A DNA stretch of 64,000 bases from an uncultured Clostridia bacterium. Its GTDB lineage: Bacteria; Bacillota; Clostridia; Christensenellales; Borkfalkiaceae. Numbering within the stretch: position 1 is the first letter of the stretch; every line of letters starts with the position of its first letter. The stretch spans positions 25,604 through 89,603 of the forward strand of contig CALVXG010000009.1 in assembly GCA_944368925.1 (NCBI GenBank), read 5' to 3'. The notes under the pieces are model-generated. The model saw only the letters and a list, made by a program, of their open reading frames with translations. It was not told where the DNA came from and searched no databases. Shown here piece by piece: positions 18,546-28,683 of the stretch. The translations under genes were made by a program, and so were the position numbers.

Positions 18546-19751
18546 TTATGCTTCCTCCCCGCTTTCAATATTTTTATCGACGATCGATCCCGCCGCAACT
18601 TTTGCTTTCTTGCCTACGACGATCTTTCTTCCCAAAACGGCGATCCCTTTCGCGTCCGCCTTATCTTCCCCGATTGTGGCGCCTTCCTCGACAATTACGT
18701 CTTCATCTATGATTGAATAATTTACCGTCGCACCTTTCCTGATTATGGTACCGCTCATGATGACACTGTCCTTAACGAGGGCTCCTTCTTCCACAACCAC
18801 ATTGCTGGAAAGCACGGAATTTTCTACCGTGCCGTAAATCTCGCTGCCAAGGGCCAGCATCGAGTTGGTGACGATCGCCTTCTCGCCCTGGTATTCCGGA
18901 GGGGCCAAAGGATTCCTTGAATGTATTTTCCACGCGGTGTCCGATACGTCGAAAGCGGGAGTTTCTCCCAAAAGATCCATATTTGCTTCCCACAAGGAAG
19001 AGATTGTCCCCACGTCTTTCCAATACCCGTCGAAACGATAGGCAAACATGCGCTCGCCCGCATTCAGCATGGCAGGAAGCACGTTCTTACCGAAATCTTT
19101 GGAAGAATCGGGGTTCTCGTCGTCCTCCTCCAGATATTTATACATTTTTTCCGCCGTGAAGATGTAAACGCCCATCGATGCGAGATTACTCTTCGGCTGC
19201 TTGGGTTTTTCCTCGAACTCATAGATGGAATCGTCTTCGCGCGTATTCAGAATACCGAACCTGGAAGCCTCTTTCAAAGGCACTTCGATGGCGGCGATCG
19301 TGCAATCTGCATTGTTATCTATGTGCGCGCGCAGCATTTTGCTGTAATCCATCTTATAGATATGGTCACCGGACAGGATCAGAACATATTCGGGGTTGTA
19401 CATCTTTATAAAATTGAGGTTCTGATAAATGGCATTCGCCGTACCCTCATACCACGCCGATTTGGATTTCTTCTGATAAGGCGAAAGGACGTGCACTCCC
19501 CCAAAATTTCTGTCCAGATCCCAGGGTTGTCCGTTACCGATGTACTCGTTCAGAACAAGCGGCTGGTATTGCGTAAGCACTCCCACCGTATCAATTCCGG
19601 AATTGATACAGTTGGATAAAGGGAAATCAATAATTCTGTACTTTGCCCCGAACGGGACGGCAGGCTTCGCGATATTGTTGGTCAGCGCATACAGGCGGCT
19701 GCCTTGTCCACCGGCCAGCAGCATGGCTACACACTCTTTTTTTCTTTGCAT
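18546..19751 (-). CDS. glgC: Glucose-1-phosphate adenylyltransferase catalytic subunit
   Basis: Makes ADP-glucose from ATP and glucose-1-phosphate, the committed step of glycogen synthesis. 401 residues. [14 protein letters not shown] (nucleotide loop), [24 protein letters not shown] and [10 protein letters not shown] are all in place, followed by a hexapeptide-repeat C-terminus. An in-frame ATG 93 bases further upstream has no ribosome site. The ATG at 19751 has GGGGG six bases before it and is chosen. Preceded by glgB with a 65-base gap. Confidence 0.95.
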   Translation of the reverse strand: MQRKKECVAMLLAGGQGSRLYALTNNIAKPAVPFGAKYRIIDFPLSNCINSGIDTVGVLTQYQPLVLNEYIGNGQPWDLDRNFGGVHVLSPYQKKSKSAWYEGTANAIYQNLNFIKMYNPEYVLILSGDHIYKMDYSKMLRAHIDNNADCTIAAIEVPLKEASRFGILNTREDDSIYEFEEKPKQPKSNLASMGVYIFTAEKMYKYLEEDDENPDSSKDFGKNVLPAMLNAGERMFAYRFDGYWKDVGTISSLWEANMDLLGETPAFDVSDTAWKIHSRNPLAPPEYQGEKAIVTNSMLALGSEIYGTVENSVLSSNVVVEEGALVKDSVIMSGTIIRKGATVNYSIIDEDVIVEEGATIGEDKADAKGIAVLGRKIVVGKKAKVAAGSIVDKNIESGEEA

Positions 19752-19816
19752 ATCAAACCCCCAAAAATTTGTTTTATAATAAAATACTTTATCTTTCCCT
19801 GTCTTATGACTGCCTA

Positions 19817-21694
19817 TTACAGAATTTTTTGCAAATACACGCACGTCAGCTTCGGCAATTCGATTTTTATGGAATATTCTTTTCCGTGACTCGGCTTGCG
19901 TTCCGTATTAAAGATGCGTTTTCCCATCGCACCTTCGCCGCCGAATTTCGGATGATCCGTATTAAACACGACTTTGTATTTTCCCTTCGGGACACCCAAC
20001 CTGTAATTTTCGGCCTTCGTCCCCGAAAAATTGATCACGACCAGATAACTTTCCCCTTTTCTGTCCCTCCGCATATAAGCAACGATATTTCTGTCCGCGT
20101 CGTTCGGCGCCATCCACTCAAAGCCGTCCCACGAATCTTCGATTTCATAGAACGCGGGCGTATCACAATAGAAATGATTCAGCGCCGCGTTCATGTCCGA
20201 TAATTTTTGATGCAAAGGATATTCTTTCAGGAAAAATTCCTGTCCCGTTTTGTAATTCCATTCGTCAAACTGCCCGAATTCACACCCCATAAAAATCAAC
20301 TTCTTCCCGGGGTGTGACATCATGTATCCCATAAAAGCGCGCAGGTTGGCAAACTTTTCTTCGTATGTTCCCGGCATCTTGTTGATCAGCGAGCGCTTCC
20401 CGTATACCACTTCATCGTGCGAGATCGGCAATACATAGTTTTCCGTGAACGCGTACATCATCGCAAAAGTCAGTTTGTTATGGTTCCCTTTTCGGAAATA
20501 CGGATCGGTCTGCATATAATCCAGCACGTCGTTCATCCAGCCCATGTTCCATTTGAAATTGAATCCCAACCCGCCTACGTCGACCGGCTTGGTCACCAGC
20601 GGCCACGCCGTGGATTCCTCCGCGATCATGAGCGCGTCCGGAAATTCGGAAAACACCGTCGTATTCAGCCGCTGCAAAAATTCGATGGCTTCCAGATTTT
20701 TGTTCTCGCCGTATTTGTTCGGGATCCACTCACCGGGCCGCTTGTCATAATCTAAATACAACATCGAAGCGACCGCATCCACACGCAATCCGTCGATATG
20801 AAATTTATCGAAAAAGAAAACCGCGTTGGAAATCAGAAAAGATAGTACTTCGTTTCTTCCGTAATCGAATCGTCTTGTCCCCCAGCTCTTGTGCTCCTGC
20901 CTGTCCCATTGCGAACTCTCGTACAGAGGCTGTCCGTCAAACTCGTACAAACCGTGTGCGTCTTTCGGGAAATGCGCGGGAACCCAGTCCATGATAACGC
21001 CGATATCGTTCCTGTGGCAGGCATCTACCAACCGCATAAAATCATGCGGCGTGCCCAGCCTCGACGTGATCGCATAATACCCCGTCACCTGATACCCCCA
21101 CGATCCGTCGTACGGGTATTCACACAAAGGCATAAATTCCACGTGCGTATAACCCATCTCTTTCAGATACGGGATCAGTTCCTCGGCCAGCTTGTTGAAA
21201 TCAAAATAATTTCCGTCCGCATACTGCCGCCAGGACAAGGCATTCATTTCATAAATATTCATGGGCGAAGAATAAATATTCCTCTTTTTGCGCCTGGTCA
21301 TGTATTCGCGGTCCGCCCACTTGTACCCCTCTAAATCATACGTCTTGGACGCCGTCTTCGAAGGGGTCTCCGCATGAAACGCGTAAGGATCAGCCTTGTA
21401 CAAAAAACGGCCGTCCTTCGTGCGGATACAATATTTATATACGGAAAACCCTTTCAGCCCATCGATTTTCAGCTCAAACGTCTCGCCGTCCAGCAAACGA
21501 ACCATCTTGTTCGCGTCGGGATCCCAATCATTAAAATCGCCGACTACGGATACTTCCTCCGCATGCGGCGCCCAGACACGAAACAAAAACCCGCGGCGGC
21601 CTCCCTCTTTGAACGGGTGCGCCCCAAAAAAATCATATGCCTTGTAATTCTTGCCGTGATGAAAAACATATAAGGGAAAATCCACCGTCTGCAT
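19817..21694 (-). CDS. glgB: 1,4-alpha-glucan branching enzyme
   Basis: Forms alpha-1,6 branches in glycogen. 625 residues: N-terminal CBM48 ([20 protein letters not shown]), GH13 barrel with [18 protein letters not shown] (nucleophile Asp), AEESTAWP (acid/base Glu) and [10 protein letters not shown], plus the C-terminal all-beta domain. First gene of the glycogen operon. GGAGG lies six bases before the ATG, and a near-consensus promoter lies about 60 bases upstream. Confidence 0.95.
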   Translation of the reverse strand: MQTVDFPLYVFHHGKNYKAYDFFGAHPFKEGGRRGFLFRVWAPHAEEVSVVGDFNDWDPDANKMVRLLDGETFELKIDGLKGFSVYKYCIRTKDGRFLYKADPYAFHAETPSKTASKTYDLEGYKWADREYMTRRKKRNIYSSPMNIYEMNALSWRQYADGNYFDFNKLAEELIPYLKEMGYTHVEFMPLCEYPYDGSWGYQVTGYYAITSRLGTPHDFMRLVDACHRNDIGVIMDWVPAHFPKDAHGLYEFDGQPLYESSQWDRQEHKSWGTRRFDYGRNEVLSFLISNAVFFFDKFHIDGLRVDAVASMLYLDYDKRPGEWIPNKYGENKNLEAIEFLQRLNTTVFSEFPDALMIAEESTAWPLVTKPVDVGGLGFNFKWNMGWMNDVLDYMQTDPYFRKGNHNKLTFAMMYAFTENYVLPISHDEVVYGKRSLINKMPGTYEEKFANLRAFMGYMMSHPGKKLIFMGCEFGQFDEWNYKTGQEFFLKEYPLHQKLSDMNAALNHFYCDTPAFYEIEDSWDGFEWMAPNDADRNIVAYMRRDRKGESYLVVINFSGTKAENYRLGVPKGKYKVVFNTDHPKFGGEGAMGKRIFNTERKPSHGKEYSIKIELPKLTCVYLQKIL

Positions 21695-21735
21695 TTTGTT
21701 CCTCCGTCTCCAGAATTTTTCCTGTTTGCTTTAAT

Positions 21736-21764
21736 ATTATACTATATCCTTTACATATTTTCAA
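21736..21764 (-). promoter_or_regulatory. Promoter of the glycogen operon
   Basis: Minus strand TTGAAA, 17 bases, TATAAT, ending about 40 bases before the glgB start. Only clear promoter for the six genes. Confidence 0.75.
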
Positions 21765-22606
21765 TAGTTCGTCGAAAATAATTCCTGTTTTTTCGCCGTT
21801 TTGTGAATTTAAATCATGAATCAGTATCAACCTTTTCATAATTCGCTCCAAGAATGCAAATCATTCACAAAAGCAACAATTTTACATATTTTGTCGAATA
21901 ATCAAATAATTTTGAAAAAATTCAGAGAAAAATGTTGCCGAAGTTAGAAAATTTGTCACAACGAGAAAAATGTTGTAATGCAAGAGCATAATTTCCATAC
22001 AAGAAACTTTCTGTCAAATACCGATACTTTGCGGGACATCTTGTGCGTGTGATAAAATCCGTAATGATTCGCAATTGCAAATACACGTTCGATCAGTTCG
22101 CAGCCCGCAAGCCAGTTTTCCCTGCAGCCCTTCAAGTCCGCAAAACATCACTGCATCCCAATAGTTACGAAGCTTCCTTTTCGGCGCTATTTTACGATCC
22201 GTTTCATACACCCATATCCATTCACTTCGAGCAATGCCTTTCCGTTTCGATCCGTCGCTCTTGATGTCATCGACGGCACGCGGGCCCGCATATGCTCCGA
22301 ACGATTGATCGCATATTTTCCATTCTTACAATTAAATTTTATCCTTCGCGGATACGAAGATCATGATTTGCTAAAATCTGAAATTGCAAATACCGCCCCG
22401 GTAATATTTTACTAAGATTTTTTCTGTCGTTAAAACGTGTTCAGCTTTATTCTCCCAATCTTTTTTATATTCGTATAATCGTTTTTATCTGCTTACAACT
22501 TTTATCCATCCCTTCCCTTTGTTATAATCATTTCACCGACAGACTTTATAACAGTCCTTTCGCTCATTACAAGAATACTCTTGCTATCGGATACGAATAT
22601 ACAATA

Positions 22607-22636
22607 GGCAGCAACCCGCTTTTGCGGGTTGCTGCC
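22607..22636. repeat. Perfect 13-bp hairpin
   Basis: GGCAGCAACCCGC, loop TTTT, exact complement. Weak T-run afterwards. Terminator-like, but with no adjacent intact gene on either side. Confidence 0.55.
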
Positions 22637-22855
22637 TTCCTAATTTATAGCAATCAACAAAACGTGCTTTGATCAAAGGCAAAACACCGATTCTTCAAGA
22701 CTCAAAAGATTATACCTTACTATTTTTGCTCACCAATATACAGACAAATCTCCAATCGTATAAACCGGCCTTATTGCCATGCCATAATAAACAAACCATC
22801 CGGTTTAATAACCGTTTTTTATTTTAACTAATTTATGTTAAACAGAAAAGCGCAT

Positions 22856-22901
22856 AAAATGCCGACTGCCGTTCAGAAAACCAAACGGCAGTCGGCATTT
22901 T
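22856..22901. terminator. Strong terminator downstream of the hydrolase gene
   Basis: Perfect 18-bp stem starting AAAATGCCGACTGCCGTT with a 10-base loop, A/T runs at both ends. Serves the minus-strand gene ending at 23078. Confidence 0.8.
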
Positions 22902-23077
22902 GCTCTGAAAACAAAAGAAAAAATATTTTCTGGCGCAATCAGACAAAAAATACAAACACGTTTCTTTGTTCCGATACAAAAATATGTAACTGTGTTCGCC
23001 GCAAGTAATGCGGCCGTTAATGCTACAAAACAGGCAAAATTACAGCCAATACCTGTTTTACAAAATTTATCAAAATC

Positions 23078-24112
23078 TTATTCCGTAAATTTTTTGCAAA
23101 AATCGACAATCAATTTCATAACAGCTGGATCTTCCTGCATGATTTTCGGATAATCGATCTGCGCATACATTCTGATTGCCTGCTCCTTATCTTTCGGGAA
23201 CATTTTTGCAATTTCCCCGAACGTGCGGTACATCTCCTGTTCCGCCTCTTCCGTCAGATAAACGTTGTGCCCCTTTTCTTTATAAGAAATAAACGTCACG
23301 TTTTCTTTTCCTGATACGGCACACTTTATTTTTTCACCGTTATTCGGATAAAACACGGTTTTATCTTTCTCTCCGTAAAGCAAAAGCGTCGGTTTATCCG
23401 ATACACAAAGGGAGCGGATGCTGTTTTTATTTGCATGCTTTCCGTATTTGATCCGATTTATAAGCAAAAGTCCGGGAACAAACAAGCGCCAGTAAAACCG
23501 TGCCCGCCCGTTGTGTGCCTGTTTTGCCGCTGTCTGCGCCATGACAGCAGCGCCTCCGATAAAACCGCACATGGCGACAACGCCGCGCACCCACGGATCA
23601 TCGGAAGAATTCATGACAGAAAATCCGCCCCAGGAATGCCCCACCAGGACGCATCCGCCGAATTTCCTTAAAGCGGTGTGCTCTTTGGCAAAACGGATCG
23701 CATGCCGAAGATCGATAGGCCCTTGGTCAAATCCTCCGAAATATTTTCCGCCGCTCGCCATACACCCCGTTCCGTCATACGCCAAAACGGCGAATCCCGC
23801 CTGTGCCAGCGTGTTGATTTCCGTCGTATATGAAAGATGACCGGCACCGTATCCATGTGAAAATATTGCAAGTGCACGAGGAGCCGCAATTTTAGAAGTA
23901 TAGATAAAACCTCGCAAAATCTGCCCTTTATCCGATGGGAATGAAACCTCTTCCGCACGCAATCCGTCAAAATCTTCTGCGGTAAAATATTTCAGATTCG
24001 GGTTCCCATCATAACGGCGGTGAAAGTATTTTTTATCGGCCACAACAGCGACCAGCGTGAGTGCGGCAACCGCCAAAACAAAAACTCCCAAAATGATGAT
24101 TAATCCAAGCAT
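23078..24112 (-). CDS. Membrane-anchored alpha/beta hydrolase
   Basis: 344 residues. One N-terminal membrane segment (about 1-25) followed by a serine hydrolase domain. The oxyanion region IFSHGYGAGH, nucleophile elbow VGHSWGGFS, acid LLYGEKDKTV and catalytic His in KEKGHNVYL are all visible, so the triad is complete. The substrate cannot be deduced; related proteins are annotated as esterases, lipases or peptidases. AAGGAG precedes the ATG. A copy of the 28-bp palindromic element lies 15 to 42 bases upstream, so expression may be under the same control as the lipoprotein gene at 11465. Confidence 0.85.
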   Translation of the reverse strand: MLGLIIILGVFVLAVAALTLVAVVADKKYFHRRYDGNPNLKYFTAEDFDGLRAEEVSFPSDKGQILRGFIYTSKIAAPRALAIFSHGYGAGHLSYTTEINTLAQAGFAVLAYDGTGCMASGGKYFGGFDQGPIDLRHAIRFAKEHTALRKFGGCVLVGHSWGGFSVMNSSDDPWVRGVVAMCGFIGGAAVMAQTAAKQAHNGRARFYWRLFVPGLLLINRIKYGKHANKNSIRSLCVSDKPTLLLYGEKDKTVFYPNNGEKIKCAVSGKENVTFISYKEKGHNVYLTEEAEQEMYRTFGEIAKMFPKDKEQAIRMYAQIDYPKIMQEDPAVMKLIVDFCKKFTE

Positions 24113-24126
24113 AACATCTCCTTTTT

Positions 24127-24154
24127 ATCGATATATGTGTAACATAGTACTTCG
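24127..24154 (-). repeat. 28-bp palindromic intergenic element, copy C
   Basis: Minus strand reads CGAAGTACTATGT, TAC, ACATATATCGAT. Same orientation and nearly the same distance from the downstream start codon as copy B. Confidence 0.75.
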
Positions 24155-24242
24155 CAAATGGTTATAAAATGTATTTTTAACAAATTTTTTGCATTGATTT
24201 ATTGAATAATTTTTGATAATATATACCTCGGAGGAAACAAAG

Positions 24243-25136
24243 ATGAAAAAATTATCGATTGAATTTATCTCAATGATGTTAGCTGTAGTGCTCTTGATTG
24301 CCAGCTCGTTGGCGCTCATCATCCCTACCGCTATACAAGCTGGATCGGACGGAGGGGTTTCAGATGGAGTTGTCGTCCCCGGAACTCCCCCAGAAAATGA
24401 AGATATTGAAGACGAAGAAAACACACAACCCGAAGAAAATCTGCCGGAAGATACGACGGAACCGCCGGAAGACATTCCCTCCATCGAACCAGTGCAAAGC
24501 GCAATATACGCGAGAGCAAAGGTAAACGGACTGAATCTTCGAAGCGGCCCCGGCTCCAACTACGCGTCGCTCGGATATATCAATGCAGGCGACATGGTAA
24601 TCCTGCAAGCCAAAGAAGGTGCTTGGTACCGCACGAATTATAAAAATAAGACCGCGTACATAAGCGCAAGTTCTGCCTATACCGAGCCGTTTGAGATCGC
24701 GGCCTCCGACAATGAAATTATAGAAAAAGTTATCGAAGAAGGCCTGCAGCTTCTCGGATTCCCCTATGTCTATGGAGCCATTCGCTATCATGACGGTACG
24801 GGTAAAAAGCTGAGTAACTTTGATCCGACGAAATACGATTGCTCTTCTTTGATGCAATATATTTTCTATCACGGAGCCAACGTGCACCTGAACATGACGA
24901 CGCGCACACAGGTCAAGCAAGGAACATTCGTCCCAAAGTCCGACTTGAAGCGCGGAGATCTGATGTTCTTCACTAATTCTTCGCGTTATAACAACAAAGG
25001 CGTGGAACGGATCGGGCACGTAGCGCTGTATCTCGGCGATAATTACATTTTGCATACAGCGTCAGATTACGCTGTCATTGAGGAAATCAGCACGCAGCGT
25101 TGGGGTTATTACATTGAAACGAGGCGTCTTGTCTGA
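24243..25136 (+). CDS. Secreted SH3b-NlpC/P60 peptidoglycan hydrolase
   Basis: 297 residues. Signal peptide about 1-33, then an acidic Pro/Glu linker (about 45-85), a bacterial SH3 domain (about 88-145, NLRSGPGSNYASLGYI) and an NlpC/P60 domain with Cys200 (YDCSSLMQ), His259 (RIGHVALYLG) and His271. Such enzymes cut gamma-D-Glu to diaminopimelate bonds in cell-wall peptides. An upstream in-frame start codon is ignored because GGAGG sits properly before the ATG at 24243. Has its own terminator. Confidence 0.92.
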   Translation: MKKLSIEFISMMLAVVLLIASSLALIIPTAIQAGSDGGVSDGVVVPGTPPENEDIEDEENTQPEENLPEDTTEPPEDIPSIEPVQSAIYARAKVNGLNLRSGPGSNYASLGYINAGDMVILQAKEGAWYRTNYKNKTAYISASSAYTEPFEIAASDNEIIEKVIEEGLQLLGFPYVYGAIRYHDGTGKKLSNFDPTKYDCSSLMQYIFYHGANVHLNMTTRTQVKQGTFVPKSDLKRGDLMFFTNSSRYNNKGVERIGHVALYLGDNYILHTASDYAVIEEISTQRWGYYIETRRLV

Positions 25137-25146
25137 CGGTTTACTG

Positions 25147-25186
25147 AAAAAATCGGCGGTTTTTTTAAAAATCTTGCCGATTTTTT
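25147..25186 (+). terminator. Terminator of the NlpC/P60 gene
   Basis: AAAAAATCGGC and its complement across an 18-base loop, ending in six T residues. Confidence 0.75.
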
Positions 25187-25283
25187 AATTTTACCCCACA
25201 AAACTATTTTATTCTTGCAAAGAATATGATATAATAATGATTATAAAATATTCGGGATTCCCGACGGGAGGTTATTTATTTCT

Positions 25284-26624
25284 ATGGGCGACGCTGCCCC
25301 ATTATTGCTAGCAATTGTCGTACTTTTGCTTTTATCCGGTTTCTTTTCTTCTATGGAAACCGCATATTCGTGCGTAAACAAATTAAAACTGAAAACCATG
25401 ATTGCGAACGGCAACACGCGTGCGGAAAAAGTTTTGAAACTTGCCGAGAACTATGACAATCTTATTTCCACGATTTTGGTCGGAAACAACATCGTCAACA
25501 TTACATCGACTTCGTTGGCAGGTTTGTTCTTTGCAATGATTATCGTGAACAACACGAGCCTGGCGGCCACGGTATCGACCGTTGTAGCGACGGTAGCGGT
25601 TTTGATTTTCGGCGAAATCACACCGAAGATGATGGCAAAAGTTTATCCGGACAGGTTTGCCATGATAGGTTATCCCCTTTTAAAGCTGTTCTCGTACATT
25701 CTTTGGCCGATCAATATGATCTTTGCGGGATACAAATTCATCCTTTCCAAAATTTTCAAGTTGAAAAACGAGGAAGTTGTTACCGAGGATGAGATCATCA
25801 CGATGGTCGAAGAGGCGCGTGAAGACGGCACATTGAAGCAAGACGAATCCAAACTTATCCGTTCCGTCATAGACTTTGACGATCTGGAGGTCGGCGATAT
25901 TCTTGTTCCCCGCGTCAACATTCAGGCGATCGATATCAATACGCCGTTTAACGAGATCAAGGAAACGTTCCGCACGACCGGGTTTTCAAGATTGCCGGTA
26001 TACAAGGACACGATCGATACCATTGTCGGAATATTGCACGAAAAAGATTTCTTTTTTGCTTATCTGAACAATGAAAAAGATCTGCATTCTGCCCTGCATG
26101 AAGTCACGTATACGACGGAGCACGTCAAGATCGGTACGCTGTTGAAACAGCTGCAGAGCAAAAAGACGCATATGGCGATCGTTTTGGACGAATACGGCGG
26201 CACGCTCGGCATCATAACGTTGGAAGACATTTTGGAAGAGCTTGTCGGTGAAATTTGGGACGAACACGATTCGGAAGTCAATTATTTTACCAAATTATCC
26301 GAAGACACGATTCTTGCAAACGGCGAAGCCGATCTTTCCGATTTCTTCCACTATTGCGGGATCGACGTAGACGAATACGAGTACGATGCGAACACGCTCA
26401 GCGGCTGGGTTATCGAGCAACTCGGAGAAATCCCTCATGAAGGCGAAAAGTTCCGCTTTGAGAATCTTTCCATTGAGATCACGCGTGCAACCGAGAAAAA
26501 AGTACTGCAGGTAAAAGTTACCAAAGTGTCCGAAGAACCTTCGTCCGAAAAGGATAAGAACGAAAAAAAATCAAAATCGGATTCAGAGAACGACGTTCCC
26601 AAAATAACAAAAGAATCTGTGTAA
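25284..26624 (+). CDS. CNNM/CorC-type membrane protein with CBS pair
   Basis: 446 residues: N-terminal DUF21/CNNM membrane domain (about 1-185, four hydrophobic segments, SGFFSSMETAYS and FGEITPKMMAK motifs), a CBS-domain pair (about 200-330, LVPRVNIQAID and HMAIVLDEYGG), a CorC_HlyC domain (about 340-425) and a charged Lys/Glu/Ser tail. The family exports Mg2+ or Co2+ or regulates their transport; older labels call it hemolysin. GGGAGG is 12 bases before the ATG, a bit far. Followed by a strong terminator. Confidence 0.9.
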   Translation: MGDAAPLLLAIVVLLLLSGFFSSMETAYSCVNKLKLKTMIANGNTRAEKVLKLAENYDNLISTILVGNNIVNITSTSLAGLFFAMIIVNNTSLAATVSTVVATVAVLIFGEITPKMMAKVYPDRFAMIGYPLLKLFSYILWPINMIFAGYKFILSKIFKLKNEEVVTEDEIITMVEEAREDGTLKQDESKLIRSVIDFDDLEVGDILVPRVNIQAIDINTPFNEIKETFRTTGFSRLPVYKDTIDTIVGILHEKDFFFAYLNNEKDLHSALHEVTYTTEHVKIGTLLKQLQSKKTHMAIVLDEYGGTLGIITLEDILEELVGEIWDEHDSEVNYFTKLSEDTILANGEADLSDFFHYCGIDVDEYEYDANTLSGWVIEQLGEIPHEGEKFRFENLSIEITRATEKKVLQVKVTKVSEEPSSEKDKNEKKSKSDSENDVPKITKESV

Positions 26625-26660
26625 TGTTTTTGATAAATAAGTCATCAAATCAAATATACA

Positions 26661-26696
26661 AATCGCAGTCTGCCGCAGGCAGACTGCGATTTTTTG
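26661..26696 (+). terminator. Terminator of the CNNM/CBS gene
   Basis: 14-bp stem AATCGCAGTCTGCC with a 3-base loop and a T-run. Confidence 0.85.
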
Positions 26697-26746
26697 TACG
26701 CCATATCCACTCAACGTTTTGCGAATGCTTCTTTTTGATAAAGTAT

Positions 26747-26776
26747 AAAAAGTGCCTGCGCTTGCAGGCACTTTTT
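26747..26776 (-). terminator. Terminator of the pfkB-HD operon
   Basis: Stem AAAAAGTGCCTGC / GCAGGCACTTTTT, overlapping the stop codon of the HD-domain gene by one base. Confidence 0.8.
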
Positions 26777-27456
26777 TAAAGCAACCGAACATCGTTGATG
26801 ATCAACGCAAATTTCCAACCCAGAAAATCAGCCGCACGCCTGCTCAACTGCATCCTTTTAAAGTAAATTTCAAAATAATCCATCACGGGACACTTATCCG
26901 TATCGATAATGATATTTAAAATAATTTCACCGGTTCCTCTGTTGACCGTGATTCCGGACTTTTCAGCTGCAAGATTGACCCTGTCGTGAATATTCAGGTT
27001 TCCCCAGTTCTCGATACGCATCAGCGTTGTATTCGAGCGCACTCTGGATTTATGCACGTCCGCCTTATCCGCGATGATCAAAGCCGCCGTGACGTCGCTC
27101 ACAGGCAATCCCTGGTTCTCGTCATGGTTTCCGATGGCCATCATGATCGCCGCCGCGTCGCGATAGTCCATTCCCATGCGGGTTAAGATCTTGTAAGCGA
27201 GAAGCGCTCCGCTCTGCGCGTGGTCTTCCCTGTTCACACTGTTGCCTATGTCATGCAGATATCCCGCAATTTTCGCAAGCTCTATGCGATGCTCGTCTGC
27301 ACCGATCTGTTCCAGAATATCTCCCGCCCATTTGCTGACGATGCTCGAATGGCGAACCGAATGTTCGGTAAAACCGAGCGCTTCGATCTGGCTTTCCGCC
27401 ATGTACATGATCGCCTTTACTTCCTCGTCGTTCTTGACGTCTGCAACCGTAATCAA
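26776..27456 (-). CDS. HD-domain phosphohydrolase
   Basis: 226 residues. HD metal-binding fold: His in the first helix (EHSVRHS), the HD pair in GYLHDIG, a further His in NHDE, and the distal Asp in IIADKADVHKSRVR. Family members hydrolyse nucleotides or phosphoesters; the substrate here is not known. Starts with TTG, supported by GAGGAG nine bases upstream, three bases after the pfkB stop (TGATTTTTG), so it is co-translated with pfkB. Confidence 0.8.
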   Translation of the reverse strand: MITVADVKNDEEVKAIMYMAESQIEALGFTEHSVRHSSIVSKWAGDILEQIGADEHRIELAKIAGYLHDIGNSVNREDHAQSGALLAYKILTRMGMDYRDAAAIMMAIGNHDENQGLPVSDVTAALIIADKADVHKSRVRSNTTLMRIENWGNLNIHDRVNLAAEKSGITVNRGTGEIILNIIIDTDKCPVMDYFEIYFKRMQLSRRAADFLGWKFALIINDVRLL

Positions 27457-27459
27457 AAA

Positions 27460-28383
27460 TCAAATCTCCTCTATTGTCAGATTCGAGTATATTTCGTCGT
27501 ATTTTTCTTTGGTAAACGAAATGCGCCCGAAGGTCGTGACCGTTGCCGTTCCCGCAGCAACGCCCGCCCGCAGAATCTCTTCCAATGAAGCACCCTGTTC
27601 GAGCATCATAGCCGCCGCGGCGACCATGCCGTCTCCCGCACCGACCGTGGAATTGATCGCCACATTGATGCTCTTACAGAAATAATTCTTCGTGCCGTCC
27701 GTAATAATGGCTCCCTTTTTGCCCAACGAAAGCAAAACCCTCTTCGCGCCTTTGTCCAACAACGCATAGCAACCTTTCAAAAGATCGTCGCGGGTTTTGA
27801 ACTCTGTCTTTAACGTATGTTCAAGCTCATCGCGATTCGGCTTGACGAGGTCAAGGTCAGTCTGCAACGCGGCAAGCAAACGCGGGCCTTCCGTATCGGC
27901 AATTTTCAACGTCTGCGGAGCGGCTACCGAAAAAAGTTTCTGATAATATTCACTTTCCACGCCCTGCGGCAAACTCCCGGAAATCACCATCACATTGCTG
28001 CTCTTAGATAAAGTCGCTACAAGCTCGATCAATTCCGCCTGCTTATTCCCGCTGATACACTCGCCGACGTCATTTACTTCCGTAAGCATAGATTTATTAT
28101 CGATAAACTTATAATTCTCACGCACGCGCCCTTTGTTCCAGACAAAAACGCTCGGTACACCTTCACGATCCAAAGCCTGCTCAAACAAAGAACCGTTTTC
28201 ATTGTACATAAAACCGGTAGCGTGGCTCTTGCCCTTTAACCGCGCAACACCGATCGCAACATTCAAAGCCGCGCCCGTAAAGCTCAAAGTTTTATTTTTA
28301 ACGTGATTCATCTTGCCGACATTGAGAGAATCGACTTCAATTGTCACATCCGTGCAAGGGTTCAAACAGACTGTCAGGATCAT
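27460..28383 (-). CDS. 1-phosphofructokinase-type PfkB sugar kinase
   Basis: 307 residues. Starts MILTVCLNPCTD, typical of FruK and tagatose-6-phosphate kinase, and has the PfkB ATP/anion-hole motif STVGAGDGMVAAAA near the C-terminus. It probably phosphorylates fructose-1-phosphate or tagatose-6-phosphate, but no PTS gene adjoins to settle which. GGAG seven bases before the ATG supports this start. An in-frame ATG at 28470 lies only five bases after the -10 box and would add 29 residues. First gene of a two-gene operon with the HD phosphohydrolase. Confidence 0.85.
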   Translation of the reverse strand: MILTVCLNPCTDVTIEVDSLNVGKMNHVKNKTLSFTGAALNVAIGVARLKGKSHATGFMYNENGSLFEQALDREGVPSVFVWNKGRVRENYKFIDNKSMLTEVNDVGECISGNKQAELIELVATLSKSSNVMVISGSLPQGVESEYYQKLFSVAAPQTLKIADTEGPRLLAALQTDLDLVKPNRDELEHTLKTEFKTRDDLLKGCYALLDKGAKRVLLSLGKKGAIITDGTKNYFCKSINVAINSTVGAGDGMVAAAAMMLEQGASLEEILRAGVAAGTATVTTFGRISFTKEKYDEIYSNLTIEEI

Positions 28384-28475
28384 TTTATTTCTCCGATTTT
28401 TTGTTTTGCATGAGCACACCGAAAGGCGTTTATAACCGCCAGTTTTGACTGTATGCTCGTATTTTTCCATATTTA

Positions 28476-28504
28476 ATTATATTACATATTCGGCAGAATT
28501 TCAA
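28476..28504 (-). promoter_or_regulatory. pfkB promoter
   Basis: Minus strand TTGAAA, 17 bases, TATAAT. An ATG follows five bases later (28470), about 87 bases before the accepted start codon. Confidence 0.7.
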
Positions 28505-28654
28505 GCCAATATTTAAAATATTTTGTATTTTTTTGATCTTTTCGGATCGTTTAATATGCAAACCGTCAAGTTGTTTAACTTGATTTACAAAAAATCCTTT
28601 ATAAAAGGGCATTTTCGCGGTTTTTAGTGAAAATTCGTGCAGATTGCGATAAAA

Positions 28655-28680
28655 AAAGCGGTTCGTTGCCGAACCGCTTT
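28655..28680 (-). terminator. Terminator of pfkA
   Basis: AAAGCGGTTC, loop, GAACCGCTTT followed by a T-run on the minus strand, four bases past the pfkA stop. Confidence 0.85.
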
Positions 28681-28683
28681 TAG

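Larger units (their letters stand above)
21852..23077. other. Gene-free stretch with degenerate coding traces
   Basis: About 1.2 kb. A minus-strand frame at about 22014-22325 looks like eroded coding sequence (no start codon, broken frames). A 13-bp hairpin is at 22607-22636 and a strong terminator at 22856-22901. The rest is AT-rich and I see nothing else in it. Confidence 0.5.
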
